From: Arctopsyche grandis
Lineage: Eukaryota; Arthropoda; Insecta; Trichoptera; Hydropsychidae
Reading direction: 5' to 3'
NCBI RefSeq assembly: GCF_051622035.1
Contig: NC_135356.1
Location: 24,148,839 to 24,212,838 of the forward strand
DNA: 64,000 nucleotides
Positions 24,750 to 64,000 of the stretch are shown here, piece after piece. Position numbers and translations under genes: made by a program. A model generated the notes under the pieces. The model did not search any database, was not told where the DNA came from, and saw only the letters and a program-made list of their open reading frames with translations. How positions within the stretch are numbered: the stretch's first letter is position 1; each line of letters starts with the position of its first letter.

Positions 24750-25090
24750 AGTGCTACTGGTCAGACCTGGACATTTATGACTCCAGGTCGATCGTTTCCT
24801 ATCAGAGTTTGCCAATTTCTCTGATTTCATTGTTGAAATGGTTCCCGATTAAATTGGCTAAAAACCATCCTACCTACTATGTCACCACTATTTTAGTATG
24901 ATTAATATAAAATAAAATGTATGTAAAATTCATAGATGTCTCGTTAATTTGCGAGTTTTTCAGTGTCTCGTAATTCAGCGACTTGTGTAATAAAAAACGC
25001 TACATTGTTTGTAATTGGCCAGAAAGGCGCATTGGGGTTTACCTGTAAGGCCTTCCTGATATAAAATGTAATAAAATAAATAAATAATAT
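24750..25090 (+). mobile_element. SINE copy lacking the tRNA-like head
   Basis: It starts at the body (ctactggtcagacctgg) and keeps the complete tail (ggccagaaaggcgcattggg...gtaaggccttcctg), ending in AATAAA-type repeats. It is intergenic between Trhn and the proposed Ogt start. Confidence 0.78.
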
Positions 25091-25429
25091 AATATAATAT
25101 AAATCCAGGGCGTAGCGTGTGCGAAGTGAAGTGTTCAGCACAGAGGCGTCTTGAAATATTTTAAAATATTTAAAAAGACGCGTCTAAAATATTTTAAAAA
25201 ATATGTAATTTTCCGTTATACATTTATGCATCACATTCCATTATTAAAGTTTCAAATTATTCATTAGGTGCGACAAATTTGCATTTTGTCTAAAAATCGG
25301 GATTAGTGAAGACTAAATTCAAACACTACGTTGCTATTCTCGTCTCACTAATCAATCAATCGCGCTCCACCAATCAAAGTGACTATGACCGTAATACATA
25401 CTGCGATCGAGCATGAGTCAAGAAAATAT

Positions 25430-26310
25430 GAAAGGCTTGGCAATAATTTTGGTTCGGTGATTATTCCGCAAAAAGTGATCCCCCCCCCCCCCTATTCACT
25501 AGAATCTCGATCACGGAACATCTGGCACCTAAAAACTCCATCACGCGAAATATTGTACTAATGAGAACTCGAGTGCAAGATGTTCCATTATGCGAGATCG
25601 TTTTTTGCGAAATAATCCGTTTACCAAAATTTCAATAGAAAATATATTAACATAATTTTTTTAAGCATTAAAGGCGTTATGCACACGGGCGTTTTGTTTT
25701 CGAACTGGACCTGCATATATCCAAGATCAAGACCAAGAAAAGCGAGTAAACATTTCATTATGACGATTGAATGCTGCTGATAAGAATGAAAGAGAAACAT
25801 TATTAGAATTTTTCAACAAGTTTTAGTTTAAAGTAAATGATATTTCTAATAAAAACACTTCTATTAAATAGTATGTATATGAAATATATGGTTCCGTGAT
25901 GATTGCCCACAAAATTCTCGCCCAAAAGTCACTAAAACCTCTATAACGGAACATCTGGCAGCTGAAAAGTCCATCATACTAACAATAACTATCATACAAA
26001 CGAGAACTTGAGTGCCAAATATTTCGTATTAGCGATTTTCATGGCTAAAATTGTATTTTGGGCGATCGCAATGTACGTAATAATCCAATTACCGAAACAT
26101 GGTTCGGTCATTATTGGTCACAAAGCGCTCGCCCAAAAGTCATTCAAATCTCTATAATGGAACATCTGACAGCCGAAAAGTCCATTATACTAACGATAGT
26201 TATGAGACTAACAAGAACTCGAGTACCAAATATTCCGTATTCGCGATTTTCATTATGTGACTAATAATCCAAGGACTATCGATTAACTTTTCGCCATGTG
26301 ACTAAAAATC
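25430..26310. repeat. Cluster of about 200-bp dyad-containing repeats
   Basis: Units near 25430-25635, 25885-26095 and 26096-26310 share ctcgcccaaaagtca, ctataatggaacatctgaca and ctcgagtaccaaatattccg. Each is bounded by complementary ends (ggttcggtcattattggtca with taataatccaattaccgaaa). Partial relatives are at 20055-20115 and 58670-58745. Confidence 0.72.
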
Positions 26311-26677
26311 CAATTACCCCAAAATAAATACATATGTACCTATATATCCGATTACTTTTTTAAAATGAACGTTCCATTGATCACAATTTTTGTGAAAGAT
26401 GATGCCATATTTAGAACTACTTGTTAGTAGCTCAAATTACGGTGTAGTCGGGGGTAGTGGATGTTGACCGTATCCCGGGCTGGCGAAACACGGTTGTGGT
26501 TTGTTGAAATAAATTGTTTTTATTATATAGTTTTAAGTATACAAGTGTATAAAAGGTTATGTTGATGAAGCGGGTATATTCTGAAAGTTCTCGAAGCGGC
26601 TGGAATCGGCTGTATTATGGAGCGGTTCTTCCATGTTGAGTGAGTCTGGCTCTGTTGCTGGTCGGCTGCTTCCAGAT

Positions 26678-27405
26678 CAGTGCTTCCCAATTACTTTCAT
26701 GTTACGACCCCCTAAATTTGAAATAATTAATTCCCGGCCCCTAAAAAAACTTTTTTCTTGTTAAAAGGTTTATTTGGCAGTAATTATTACAATTATAATA
26801 CAAATATTTATATTCAGTACAAAATTATAGGAACTTGCTTAAAAACATTTTTTTAAATAAAAACTACATACATATACACACATGAAACAATTTAATGCGA
26901 TAGATGAGGTCGCATGTTTTTACATAACAAATCGATATCGGGTTCAATGTCAGAATCTTCAATATTCTCCGTGGAAAGGCAAGACCTTTGCTTATTTTTT
27001 AATATAATTAATGAGGAAAATGCTGTTTCGCATAGGTACGTAGTCGCGAAAGGAATAAGAGTAACCAGGACTTCTTTTCCAATAGCAGGATATTCTTGCT
27101 GTTGCCTTAACCAAAATTCTGAAATACTTTTTTCATTAAATTGCACTTCAAGCAAATTATCTGATCTGATATCGATCAACTCTTCTTGGGCTGTCCACGT
27201 AATATTATTATATTTTAAGGACTTGGCAAATGGTGTTATTATCCAATTGTTCCTTTCATCCTCATTCAAGTTTGGGAAATATTTCCTCAAATATATACAT
27301 TCCTTAAATGTGGAAAAATATTCATAAATGAATATTTGTACTTTCTATTGAATATTTTTGCGGCCCCCGCGAGAAATCCTACGACCCCCAATTTGGGAAA
27401 CACTG
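26678..27405 (-). mobile_element. hAT transposon remnant with transposase C-terminus, inserted in the solo LTR
   Basis: Terminal inverted repeats CAGTGCTTCCCAATT and (complement) CAGTGTTTCCCAAATT are flanked by near-identical 8-bp sites ttccagat/ttctagct. Inside, on the minus strand, is the hAT dimerisation-region relic. The element is about 728 bp. Confidence 0.88.
26892..27290 (-). pseudogene. hAT (ZBED5-like) transposase, C-terminal dimerisation fragment
   Basis: A 132-residue ORF whose core LIPFATTYLCETAFSSLIIL KNKQRS matches the hAT C-terminal dimerisation motif (FATTYLCE-FS-L---K-RLR) of ZBED5/SCAND3-like transposases. The BED finger and catalytic DDE part are absent. It is a deletion derivative inside the inverted repeats and not a host gene. 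Confidence 0.85.
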
Positions 27406-27909
27406 TTCTAGCTGATGTTGTTGATGTAGCATGGTCTGCTGCTGGCTGTTGACTGACTGTTGAGCCCACTGTGCGGGTTCATATAGTGGTCCGCTGTGCA
27501 AGGAATGCAAGGGATGCGGTTCGTTCCGTTGGATTTGTTAGGTTTCTCGACTCGAGATGACGTCAATGGTTGAACGTGAGAAATGTATCCTCTGTCGGAA
27601 TAGATGTTTCGATTGGGATTCCTACAACGGTAAATAAAATTTGGTGTGAAAACAAAAAAAAAAGTACTTCAGTTAACGGTATTTAATATTGAAAAGTCAC
27701 TTTTGGAATATCCTGTGTTTTGTTTTTCCTGCGATAACACAGTAATTGCGTAACAGTGAATTTCATAACAAGACCTACGCTAAAGTTACCTCATGTCTGA
27801 AAATAAATAACTGGGGGTGGCGAAAACCTTTTATGAGCGGTGTTCGAAGCGCCCCCGACGGCAGTTCAAGGAACAAAGCGTAAGTATCGCGGAACACCTA
27901 CGCGGCGCC

Positions 27910-55926
<28,017 letters not shown>

Positions 55927-56612
55927 TGAGTGTAATCTTCACATTATTTACGCCGCCGAGTGTAGCGAGTGAACGAAGAAGTTTCGATTGAAAATCGTGT
56001 TTGCAGAAACAGTTCTTCGAGCAACTCGTTACATTCTGTTTGTGTTTTCTGATTGAAAAATAATACCCAAATTCAAATGCGCGTGCTTTGAAGCGGTCTG
56101 AGGCAGACGTTATAAAATGTTGCTTATTTTATCGAATGTCAGTTTATACTGTGTTAATAAACACGCCGCTTGATCGATTACTATACACGCCAAATTGTGC
56201 TTAAGCGATAGATACTGCTCCAGCAAGACACTTCGGTAAATATTTGCTCAAGTATTATAATTCGTTGCTTGCGAGCGACCTCTCGTTGAATACTTTATCA
56301 TTGCAACTTCGAACTGCCATGGTCGTATTGCAATTTTTTTTTTCATCCACGTTGAAACAAACAACAGCATGAGTTTGTTGCCAATTATACAAACAATTGT
56401 GTGGTCGTCGTCGTTGAATTTATTTGATTTTATATTTTATTAACGTTTTATGTACCATATTTTAGTCTAAAGTAAGAATATTCAACATTGCTTCAGATTC
56501 TACATTTTTTTTTTTTAGGCATTACTAGAATTTATATTTATGAACTATCTCACATTCAGGCACCCAGGCCGTAGTTTGAAGATCTCTAGCCTAAGAAAAT
56601 GATTCTGTTGGA

Positions 56613-57021
56613 CAGGGGTCCCCAATCTTTATTGAAAATAGACCGGTTCTGAATTTCAATAAGTATGAAGGGTCGGATGAAAAAAAATCTTTTTGGAATC
56701 CACTTGAATAAATTTGCACATGTGGAACTGGAGTCTAGGTCACGTTTTCGAATATGTCGAAAAGTCGAAAAGATGGGCGGAGTCATGGGCGCGGTGAACG
56801 AATACCTCCTTGTACGAGTGCGAAGAGTTTATCCGAATATGTGTGCGTTAGAGCGAGACAAATATATTTAAATCCAACTCGTACTCACGATTCTGAAATT
56901 TTGTGAAAAATTAAAGTATATTAAAAATGTGAATTGTTTTATCGTGTTTTGCTTGTATTGAGTAAAATAACCGAGAGCCGGATGAAAAGTCCTCGCGGGC
57001 CGTTGGTTGGAGACCCCCCTT
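56613..57021. mobile_element. Non-autonomous hAT element
   Basis: Ends CAGGGGTCCCCAATC and (complement) AGGGGGGTCTCCAACC, flanked by ctgttgga/ctgtagga. Internal ORFs on both strands look spurious. A segment (agtcgaaaagatgggcggag, 56763 on) also occurs in the MITE at 36861. Located in Ogt intron 5. Confidence 0.85.
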
Positions 57022-57264
57022 CTGTAGGATATTGAGTAACGATACAGTAAGCCCCTTGAATTTGGTCATTATTCATACCTTAGAATGCGCTCCAATGAGT
57101 ATCTTTAATTTTATTTTATTTTTTTTAAACTTTTTAAATTTTTAAATTTTTTTTAAATATAAATTGTCTTAGATATTTGGGAAATACGCTCTCCTTTGGG
57201 GTCACATTCTTGCATTTTTTTCATATAATTTTCAAGATGCGTGAAAATTTAACTCACTATGGAC

Positions 57265-57425
57265 CGTCAACGGTGTCAGGACAATTCGTTTACTGACAAC
57301 TCGCTCACGACCGTTCGCTCACCGACAATTCGATCGCCAAAATTTTGCTCACTGACGCTTCTTCTTGTCAACTCGCTCACGACTATTCGTTCACAGAGAT
57401 GTCGTTAACCGATATTTCGTTCACA
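57265..57425. repeat. Degenerate short repeat, ACTCGCTCACGAC type
   Basis: Repeated variants of cgctcac, cgttcac and cgtttactgaca, each 13-20 bases apart (acaactcgctcacgaccgtt, caactcgctcacgactattc). No coding sense. It lies between the hAT at 56613 and the Helitron at 57555. Confidence 0.65.
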
Positions 57426-57554
57426 AATATACATAATATAATAACTCGTTCGCGGACATCGTAAGTGAACATTGGAGGATCGTCGTCGAAAAATTGTTTT
57501 TCGACTTTTTTCATAATTAAATCATTGAATCTTTCATGCAAATGAAAAACACAA

Positions 57555-58566
57555 TCTAATATATAATTTCGAAAAAGACTTTGTATGTATGTACAGACCC
57601 ACGACAGGAAGTTCTTACCACTAGCGTAAAACTCGTTTTTTGTCGATTTTGTTAAACTTTAGAACAGGAAATGAAACAAAACTTTTTATTATACACGCAT
57701 AATATATTCATCAATAATATTTACAAAAAAAAACTGTAATTAACTTAATATTTAGTTGTCCCTCCCCTATTTGTTATAACAGCCCGAATTGATCTCTATG
57801 CATGACTGTATTGTTTTTTTGATTTTTGAATTATTTTTCCATGTATCTATTATTTTTTCTTTTAAATTATCTAACGTAGTATTAGGGCTGTTATAAAAAA
57901 TACTTTTTAATACCCCCAACAATTTTCAATCGGATTTACATCCGGTGAATTACCTGGCCATAACAAAATTCGAATATTTTTTGTGGCCAGGTAGTTGTTA
58001 ATTGTTTTGGCTGTGTGACATCTTGCATAAAAATGTAATTATGTGCATCCATCCCCTCTGCTTGAATGCCTTTATTAGGCACCTTACGGTTCTACAAAGC
58101 TATGGTGATGATTTTTCGATCCGTTCGTGGTGTGGTTTTTCGTTTTCTCCCACATTTGTCGTATAATGTAGCAGTTGGAGAAACTCCCGATTGCACCAAT
58201 AGTGCAATATGGGCTACCGTAGGGTGAGAAACATGAAATTTTTTTCAAAATTTTCGGTTTTTTTCACCACCACATTTGGGTTGCTATTCAACCTATCTAC
58301 CAGTGATAAAATAAATACGTGTTTCCCACATGTTTGTCAAATTTGTCACAAGTTTCGCAAATTACGCTAGTGTTAAGAACATCCTGTCATGGGTCTGTAT
58401 GTTAGTTTGGTTCGTAGAATCCGTGACATTCAATTTAATAAGAAACAAATGAATATTCAAATAAATTTATATGAAATAAAACTATTAAAATAAATTGAAT
58501 AAAATGTTACTATTAGATTGGCAATGTTTAAGCGGTTTATATTACACAGCCGGGTAAAAACACTAG
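57555..58566 (+). mobile_element. Helitron carrying a nested Tc1-like relic
   Basis: Starts TCTAATATATAATTTCG and ends cacagccgggtaaaaacaCTAG before T. It is split by the 57594-58397 insertion at a TA. Family sequence resumes after it (tggttcgtagaatccgtgac). Located in Ogt intron 5. Confidence 0.82.
57594..58397 (-). pseudogene. Tc1-like transposon relic, truncated transposase
   Basis: An 804-bp element between TA dinucleotides. Inverted repeats begin CAGACCCACGACAGGAAGTT and (complement) CAGACCCATGACAGGATGTT. The minus strand encodes FMQD, HTAKTINNYLATKNIRILLW then PGNSPDVNPIENCWG, the second and third catalytic regions of Tc1/mariner transposases. There is a short deletion after FMQD and a frameshift after NCWG, and the N-terminus is missing. 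Not functional. Confidence 0.9.
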
Positions 58567-59487
58567 TGATCTATGTATATATAAGATAGATAACGATATT
58601 ACGTGAAAATATATTGAAATGTGTATAAATTTTATATAAAATTTAGTACTAACGAATGCGAAAGATGTTCCGGATGTTCCGCGATCGAGATTCTAGTGAC
58701 TTGCGCGCGATCGCTTTTTGGGGAATAATCCGTTTACCATTATAAGGTTCGTTGATGGAGACTTTTCAAGACGAAAAAATACTCTTTTTTTTTAATAGTG
58801 CAGATCCCTATGTACATATAGTATGTATTTTCGCGGACAAATCGAACAGAAAAAAGTTACGAATATTGTCAATTTGCTCGTGCGGATTGGTTCCATTAGG
58901 AAACATCACATATATTTGGCAAAATTGTGCAAAAAGGCGAAGGGCAAGCATCGCTGGCCGTGTACGATCAGGTCAGGTGGTCTGTGGGCATGGGCAGCTG
59001 TCGCATTTATTTTTGTCACACTCACGCTCCCGTTATCATCAGATCAATGCTTTGCCAAGGTCATCACTTGTCAGAAGAATCGACGTCTTTATGAAGAAAA
59101 CAAAAATGTGTATCGGTTATTACACTAAAAATATATGTATTTGGTTCAGACGTTGTAGTCTTGAACACTAATGGTCTAGTCGTGTCTGCAAACGATTGAC
59201 TCAATTTTATCGGTGACATAAAAATAAATAATTTTTTGCAGTAGACATATTGACTCGAGCATGAATAGTTTGTAATTAATTTTCGTTTTTCCGACACCAA
59301 GATACAACTTGACATTGACACTGATTACAATGTCGATCGTCGGTTTCTTCTTATGCATTTTCCATCAGATAAACCAAAAATGGTTTTCGTACACCGTTTT
59401 CTTTATACTATATATATGTATTTTATAAAAGAGAATAAAGATATAGATTATTTTTCGTAGAAATTGAATTGAATTTGGACTTCGTGT
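58567..59487. other. Ogt intron 5 segment, one unexplained ORF
   Basis: A 139-codon open frame at 58752-59171 (+) and an overlapping 101-codon frame show no recognised domain. The preceding 58670-58745 belongs to the dyad repeat of 25430-26310. The GC is slightly raised at 58940-59060. No function is assigned. Confidence 0.35.
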
Positions 59488-59495
59488 AAATTTTT

Positions 59496-59746
59496 GGTTC
59501 CCGGAAAGACGCACTAAATTGCACTGAATAGTGGCGCAGTTTCGAGAAGTCCTAATTTTCAAAGGTGCTCAAAAAAACTTACACTATAGAATTCCACAAA
59601 AAAAGGTTAGCACCCTCGGATAACATACAAATATCCCTTGATGACGCTTTTTTGTCGAATTCTATTGCATTGGTTCTCTTTGAGAATCTTTGAAAGTTTG
59701 GATGTCTCGAGAGTGCAACTATCTCGATTGCATTTTTCCGGTTACC
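59496..59746. mobile_element. MITE family A (best copy), hAT-type
   Basis: Ends GGTTCCCGGAAAGACGCACT and (complement) GGTAACCGGAAAAATGCA, flanked by perfect aaattttt (59488-59495 and 59747-59754). The two halves are roughly complementary (ttttcaaaggtgctc with gaatctttgaaag), so the element can fold back. Other copies: 5558, 10140, 13359. Confidence 0.85.
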
Positions 59747-59769
59747 AAATTTTTAAACCACCAAATCCT

Positions 59770-60210
59770 TCCGTGTATTATGAATTATGATTTGCAAGAT
59801 TCTGCATTTTTGCAAGGTTTATTTCAGGTTTGCTTCGCTAATCGGTCAGATAATATTTCCTATATACTTTTGATCGCTTTAAAACTTTGCCATTTGCGTG
59901 ATTTGGTCGTATATGTATAATAGAGATTTAAATTGCTTGCGCCAATTCGATTTTGAAATATAATCGTAATAAACACGTTTAAGAATCCAAAAATTTTGAA
60001 GACGATGACAGCTAACCATATGCCACCAATCTGTAGCCTAAATATTTGACTTTCCGCCCACTCGTTTTGTCAGATTTTAATTATTTAAACGCCTATAACT
60101 ATAACTTTCACACTATCTTGTAGAATTCGTTACAAGGTTTATTTTAGGCTTAGTTCACTAATCGGTTAGACAATATTTCCTACATTCTTACGATCGCGAA
60201 GTTTGGCTGC
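59770..60210 (+). repeat. Dispersed repeat shared with 23150-23490, partly tandem
   Basis: The block gcaaggtttatttcaggttt...actaatcggtcagacaatatt occurs at about 59810-59880 and again at 60130-60210. The first unit continues like 23230-23440. Confidence 0.55.
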
Positions 60211-61451
60211 CAATAGAAATTTTTCATTCATCTGTTCTATAAAAATATTTCCCATTTTGTAGACTTCTATGGGGGGGGGGGGGATCCGATAATTCGATCC
60301 AAAAAAGTCATAAGAATAACTAAGTCGATTAATCTATTCAACACGATATTCTAGCCGTATGAATTTACTGAATAATTATTTATTTCGAATGTGCCGAAGA
60401 ATACCCTGTCTTTGGATTTGCAGTCTTTTATATAAAGCTCGGGTTCGCCTTTTATCTCCATACATTATTATGAGATAATTCACACGCTTTAAGTTCAGAT
60501 TCAAGTTTTAACATTATATACATATATATGTACGTATGTATGTATGTACATATGTATGTACTAGCGTTTTCTGGAAGGGGTTTGTGAACTTAATAAAGTT
60601 TATAAACTGTTGCTCTATTGTGTATGATTTTTGACGGCCTTCAACCCTTAATGACCTTTTCAACTTCGTCAATTATAAAATAAATATACATACATACGTA
60701 CATGTGTTGTTTAAATATTTTCCGGGTATTCCTTGGCGCCTAATGAAATCACTGTGAAATTTACGTCGAGTTTCGTTTTACAATATTTATTTTGTCTTGA
60801 TTTATATTCTGTTGATTGCCCAACCGCGACCGTCTCAAATTTGCTCTGTATATTTTACATACATTTTTCAGCTTGTTTTAAATTCGGCTAGTAAAAATCG
60901 TATGTTTATGTGGGGAAAAAAACAGTAGTTATTATTCTTATGCGTATTGATTTTTTTGTTTGCGCGGTCCTGGAAAATAGTCCTATCCATAGATTGTAGT
61001 CGATGTTTTTCTGACAGCTGGGTATGTTCATATTTAAAGTAGAATCTCGAAGTGCCAAAGAAAAACTTGCTTATTTATTATACGTCCGTTAGCTCCGTCT
61101 TTAGCACTCGTTGTCCAATACACGCTTACGTTCCGCATTTTTAAAATTTACAGCTCTAGAAACTGTTCGCAAAAGCTGTCACCGCCAATTATTGGTTATA
61201 TTTTGAATCTTTTTTTACTATTAAACTTGCCTCGGTATACAAAATAAATATTAATTTAATATTTCAAAACAATTAAATAACTTATTTCATATAGGATATC
61301 GGTTTATATGTATGTCAGTAGGTTTAATCGGTATATGAAAAATTTTGTATTTCTGCAAATAACTAAAGTTTTCAATGTTAACGATCTTGCGAAGAATTAG
61401 AACGCGGTTCTAAAACTCAACACTACCATCTGCCAAAATATTGGTGCACGC
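60211..61451. other. Ogt intron 5, nothing assigned
   Basis: AT-rich with a G-run at 60271 and tatgtatg palindromes. No element or exon recognised. Confidence 0.5.
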
Positions 61452-62136
61452 CAGGGATGTAGTGCTAAAAAAAGAATTGCCGGAACGCTGAATTTACTAA
61501 TTCTAACCCCCCCCCCCTCCCTCCCCACATGCACTAATTTCGTTGAATTTTTTATATTAGCTCAATGATTTTTTTTAATTTGCATGTGTCAAGGACTAAT
61601 TTAAATATTTGAGTATTTTTGTATTATGTAAAATAAGCCTTGAAAAAAGCGCCACAGGCGAAAAATTTTTTTCCAACTGCATCACTAAAAACTATCAATT
61701 TACTTACTTTCTACCAACTTATTTGTTTATTTTTTTTAATAATTGTACAAGAAACGATTATATAATAGATATTATCATTTTTGAAATCTGTCTACAATCT
61801 TGACTAAATTCACATATTAAATATTAGCTTGATTGGTAAGAAATCCTTTTTTTAAATAAACGTTAGCCTCACATAGAAATCGAATCGATAAAAAGAGCCA
61901 CAACAGATTATCACAGAAAAAACCTGTAAAAAATAAATTATTGTTTACTACATTAATTAAAAATCTATCAATGGAGGCCGATTTTTTTTTCTGTTTGCAA
62001 ATAAAAGCACGATTTTGTATGAAAATCAGTATTTGAAATTGAAATTTCGAATTTAGAAAATTTAGAAAAGTAACGATGCGCGTTCCGGCTTTCATAAAAA
62101 GTACCGGTACATCGCTCCGTCTCCACTACACCACTG
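61452..62136. mobile_element. Non-autonomous hAT element, perfect target duplication
   Basis: Ends CAGGGATGTAGTG and (complement) CAGTGGTGTAGTGGAGACGG, flanked by perfect 8-bp gtgcacgc (61444-61451 and 62137-62144). Subterminal gccggaacgc/gcgttccggc inverted pair. No transposase motifs. A related relic is at 23870-24040. Confidence 0.88.
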
Positions 62137-62144
62137 GTGCACGC

Positions 62145-64000
62145 TCAGCAAAGATTCAAAGTCAAACATTCTCTGTACAGTTTTGGATAGAGCTAAACCT
62201 ATGGAAACCAGCTTTTTCATCAAGCTATTACACCAATTCGCAAAATTGACAATTTCGTGACATATGCCAGAACTATTTTGCTCATCTCAGTAGCTGAGCA
62301 AAGCAGATAGTGGCACCTTTCTGGTGATTTTTTTCTTTGACTAAACCAAATGATGATTTGCGTTTAACACCGTACGTATGTACATCCATATATTTCTTCG
62401 ATGTGTTGACCCGTCTGTTTATAAATCGAGTATGTATGTATAATGTATACAAACCATGATATATTCCCGTGCTTTGAAGTGGTATACACTTTACCAATCT
62501 GTAACCCTACTGATCACTTTCATTCGAGAGATGTTTACACGCGTAGACGTGTTTATTTATTATTATCCGCTGTAATTGTAACTTGAAATTATGCGTGTCG
62601 TGACCGAAACATTTCAGATATGTATGTGTCGTCTAACTTGGGTGCTAGAGATTATGTTATCACTTATCAGACGAACGTTATTCGAATTTCATGTTACTCG
62701 TCAATTTGGCCACTGTCATATTACTGGGTTGGGTTGTGTGATATCCAAGATGGTCTTCTCTATCGATTTTTCTATATTAATTCCAATTTAGTCTACTTCC
62801 TGTCCTAGTGTGTAAAAATAGATTGTGTGGGGCAGCGATGGCTAATATGTAGTTATCGTGCCAAGCTTCGCGTAAAAATCGTTCATTTTGAAGCTTCAGT
62901 CAATTTTGAATATGATTATATGAGTAAGCCATTTCCTGATCGTAATCCACCTCAGAATTTTCATATGTATGTACATATGCACATTTTCATTTGCTCGGCG
63001 TTTCTCGGGCATGTGATAGTTGAATTGAGCTTTTGTTGAAAACTTCATAGTTTAAGCTAGATTTTCATGATTTTTTTATATAATAAATGATGCATGGCAC
63101 GTGAAACGTCGACAAGTTCTATATTTCTTCAAATATAAGATACAAGTATACAATTTTACCGAAAACACTCCAGGAGGTAGTTTTGGGAAGGCACGCCACA
63201 TTTTTTTAACCGACAAACCCTAGTAAATTTCTATTGATTAGCAGTCCTGCAAAATCGAATAAAACCAAAAAGAATTTTTGTTTTTAATTGAATTTAATAG
63301 TTGAGCTTTGCGCGACTTTGTCGTGTTTTATCTATCGATATACCTTAAGTTTCTTTGGCTACGCATCGCTATGCGGCGATTGTTTTTCGCATTTGCGAAT
63401 TTCCTGTGACGTCATAACGAACGCGGCCCCACCCGAATGGGGGTGTGGGTTTTTCTGCACTAATTCAGGGCTATTGCCGTGTTTTCGGCCCGGGGCTATA
63501 ATAACGTAAACAATTTTCGGATCCTCCGTTGTTAACACGTACTAATTTATATAATATACCGCCATGTTATGAGTATGTACATACATACGTATATTTACTT
63601 CTAAGTTAATCGATCGAGGCTTAGACGCAGTTTATATGCAATTTGTGTATGACGTGAAGTCGTAAAAAAAGAGAATTTAATATTTCGTAACAAGATTGTT
63701 GACGCCTGGTGAGCCCGAATTTGTTAGTGTTCAATCTCGCAAAGTAATCTCGTTAAAAATTTGGAAACTGGTGTATATGTGTATTTTTAATATAATAGTT
63801 TGCCAAAAGTTCGAGACTCGTTATATTGAGTTTCTAACGTACATTATTTTTGTGTTTATGACATAATAAATTCATTTGAATGCGCGCTTTCATCGCTTTT
63901 ATTATTTTATATCTTGTAGTTATTACAATGTAATATAACCAGGTGGCTTGACCGTCGTACGACGGTTTACGATGGAATTTGCATTTATATAAAAGTTCTC
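62145..64000. other. Ogt intron 5, right end of window
   Basis: No exon of Ogt (AVAAYLRAL-type sequence expected next) was recognised. 63105-63195 is another copy of the ccgaaaacactccagg dispersed sequence. Confidence 0.5.

Larger units (their letters stand above)
26443..27626 (-). mobile_element. Solo LTR (gypsy-like), split by a nested hAT
   Basis: Ends are TGTAG...CTACA, flanked by a perfect 4-bp duplication acgg (26439-26442 and 27627-27630). On the minus strand there is a TATA-like tatatgaacccg and later AATAAAA ahead of the end, in LTR order. Without the hAT the LTR is about 450 bp. No internal retroviral-type region is attached, so it is a solo LTR from recombination. Confidence 0.72.

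Noticed and set aside
26892..27290. A domesticated hAT-derived host gene
   Set aside because: The fragment sits between transposon inverted repeats with 8-bp target sites, lacks the BED and catalytic parts, and interrupts an LTR.
26914..27327. A 137-codon + strand ORF
   Set aside because: It is antisense to the hAT dimerisation-domain relic, which has clear homology on the minus strand.

Overview
The window is an AT-rich, gene-poor and transposon-rich stretch of an animal genome, almost certainly an insect. Evidence: small exons with GT/AG introns (68 bp to more than 24 kb), insect-like tryptophan hydroxylase and O-GlcNAc transferase exons, abundant Helitron, RTE, hAT, Tc1, pogo and piggyBac remnants, a tRNA-headed SINE family, and many ACATACATATGTATGT-type simple palindromes. 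The insect order cannot be settled from the sequence alone. There are no bacterial-type operons, rRNA genes or CRISPR arrays, and no bona fide tRNA gene was recognised.

Two host genes are readable, both on the + strand. (1) A complete ten-exon tryptophan hydroxylase gene (coding 14301-21998, 526 aa) has an N-terminal ACT-like domain, the two iron histidines, the iron glutamate and the Phe that separates tryptophan hydroxylases from phenylalanine and tyrosine hydroxylases. It makes the rate-limiting serotonin precursor. (2) The 5' part of O-GlcNAc transferase (Ogt; sxc in Drosophila) is readable: four TPR exons at 52330-55925 are secure, and a very short first coding exon is proposed at 27910-27940 in a CpG-rich island. 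If that is right, intron 1 is about 24.4 kb, and most of the transposons between 28 and 52 kb, including an intact RTE retrotransposon, lie inside a transcribed Ogt intron. The catalytic half of Ogt lies beyond the right edge.

Layout. 0.3-14.2 kb: intergenic, with a full-length SINE, Helitrons, two MITE families and a large dispersed repeat. 14.3-22.4 kb: tryptophan hydroxylase, with transposon insertions in introns 1, 4, 6 and 9. 22.4-27.7 kb: LINE tails, a SINE, an unusual dyad-rich repeat cluster, and a minus-strand solo LTR carrying a nested hAT. 27.8-52.3 kb: probable Ogt intron 1. It holds a Helitron with a nested piggyBac-type MITE, LINE and RTE relics, a second piggyBac-type MITE, a hAT foldback element made of CTCGAGA motifs, the intact 963-aa RTE ORF, a recent near-perfect hairpin MITE, and two Helitrons carrying GC-rich minisatellites. 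52.3-55.9 kb: Ogt TPR exons. 55.9-64 kb: Ogt intron 5, with a hAT, a Helitron with a nested Tc1 relic, a MITE with a perfect target duplication and another hAT.

The most unusual structural signal is a GC-rich minisatellite family (core GGGCGAAGCCC/GGGGCCCC) that occurs only inside Helitrons, always G-rich on the Helitron's own sense strand, and has grown to about 1.1 kb in one copy. Coordinates were read by eye and may be off by a few bases at repeat edges.
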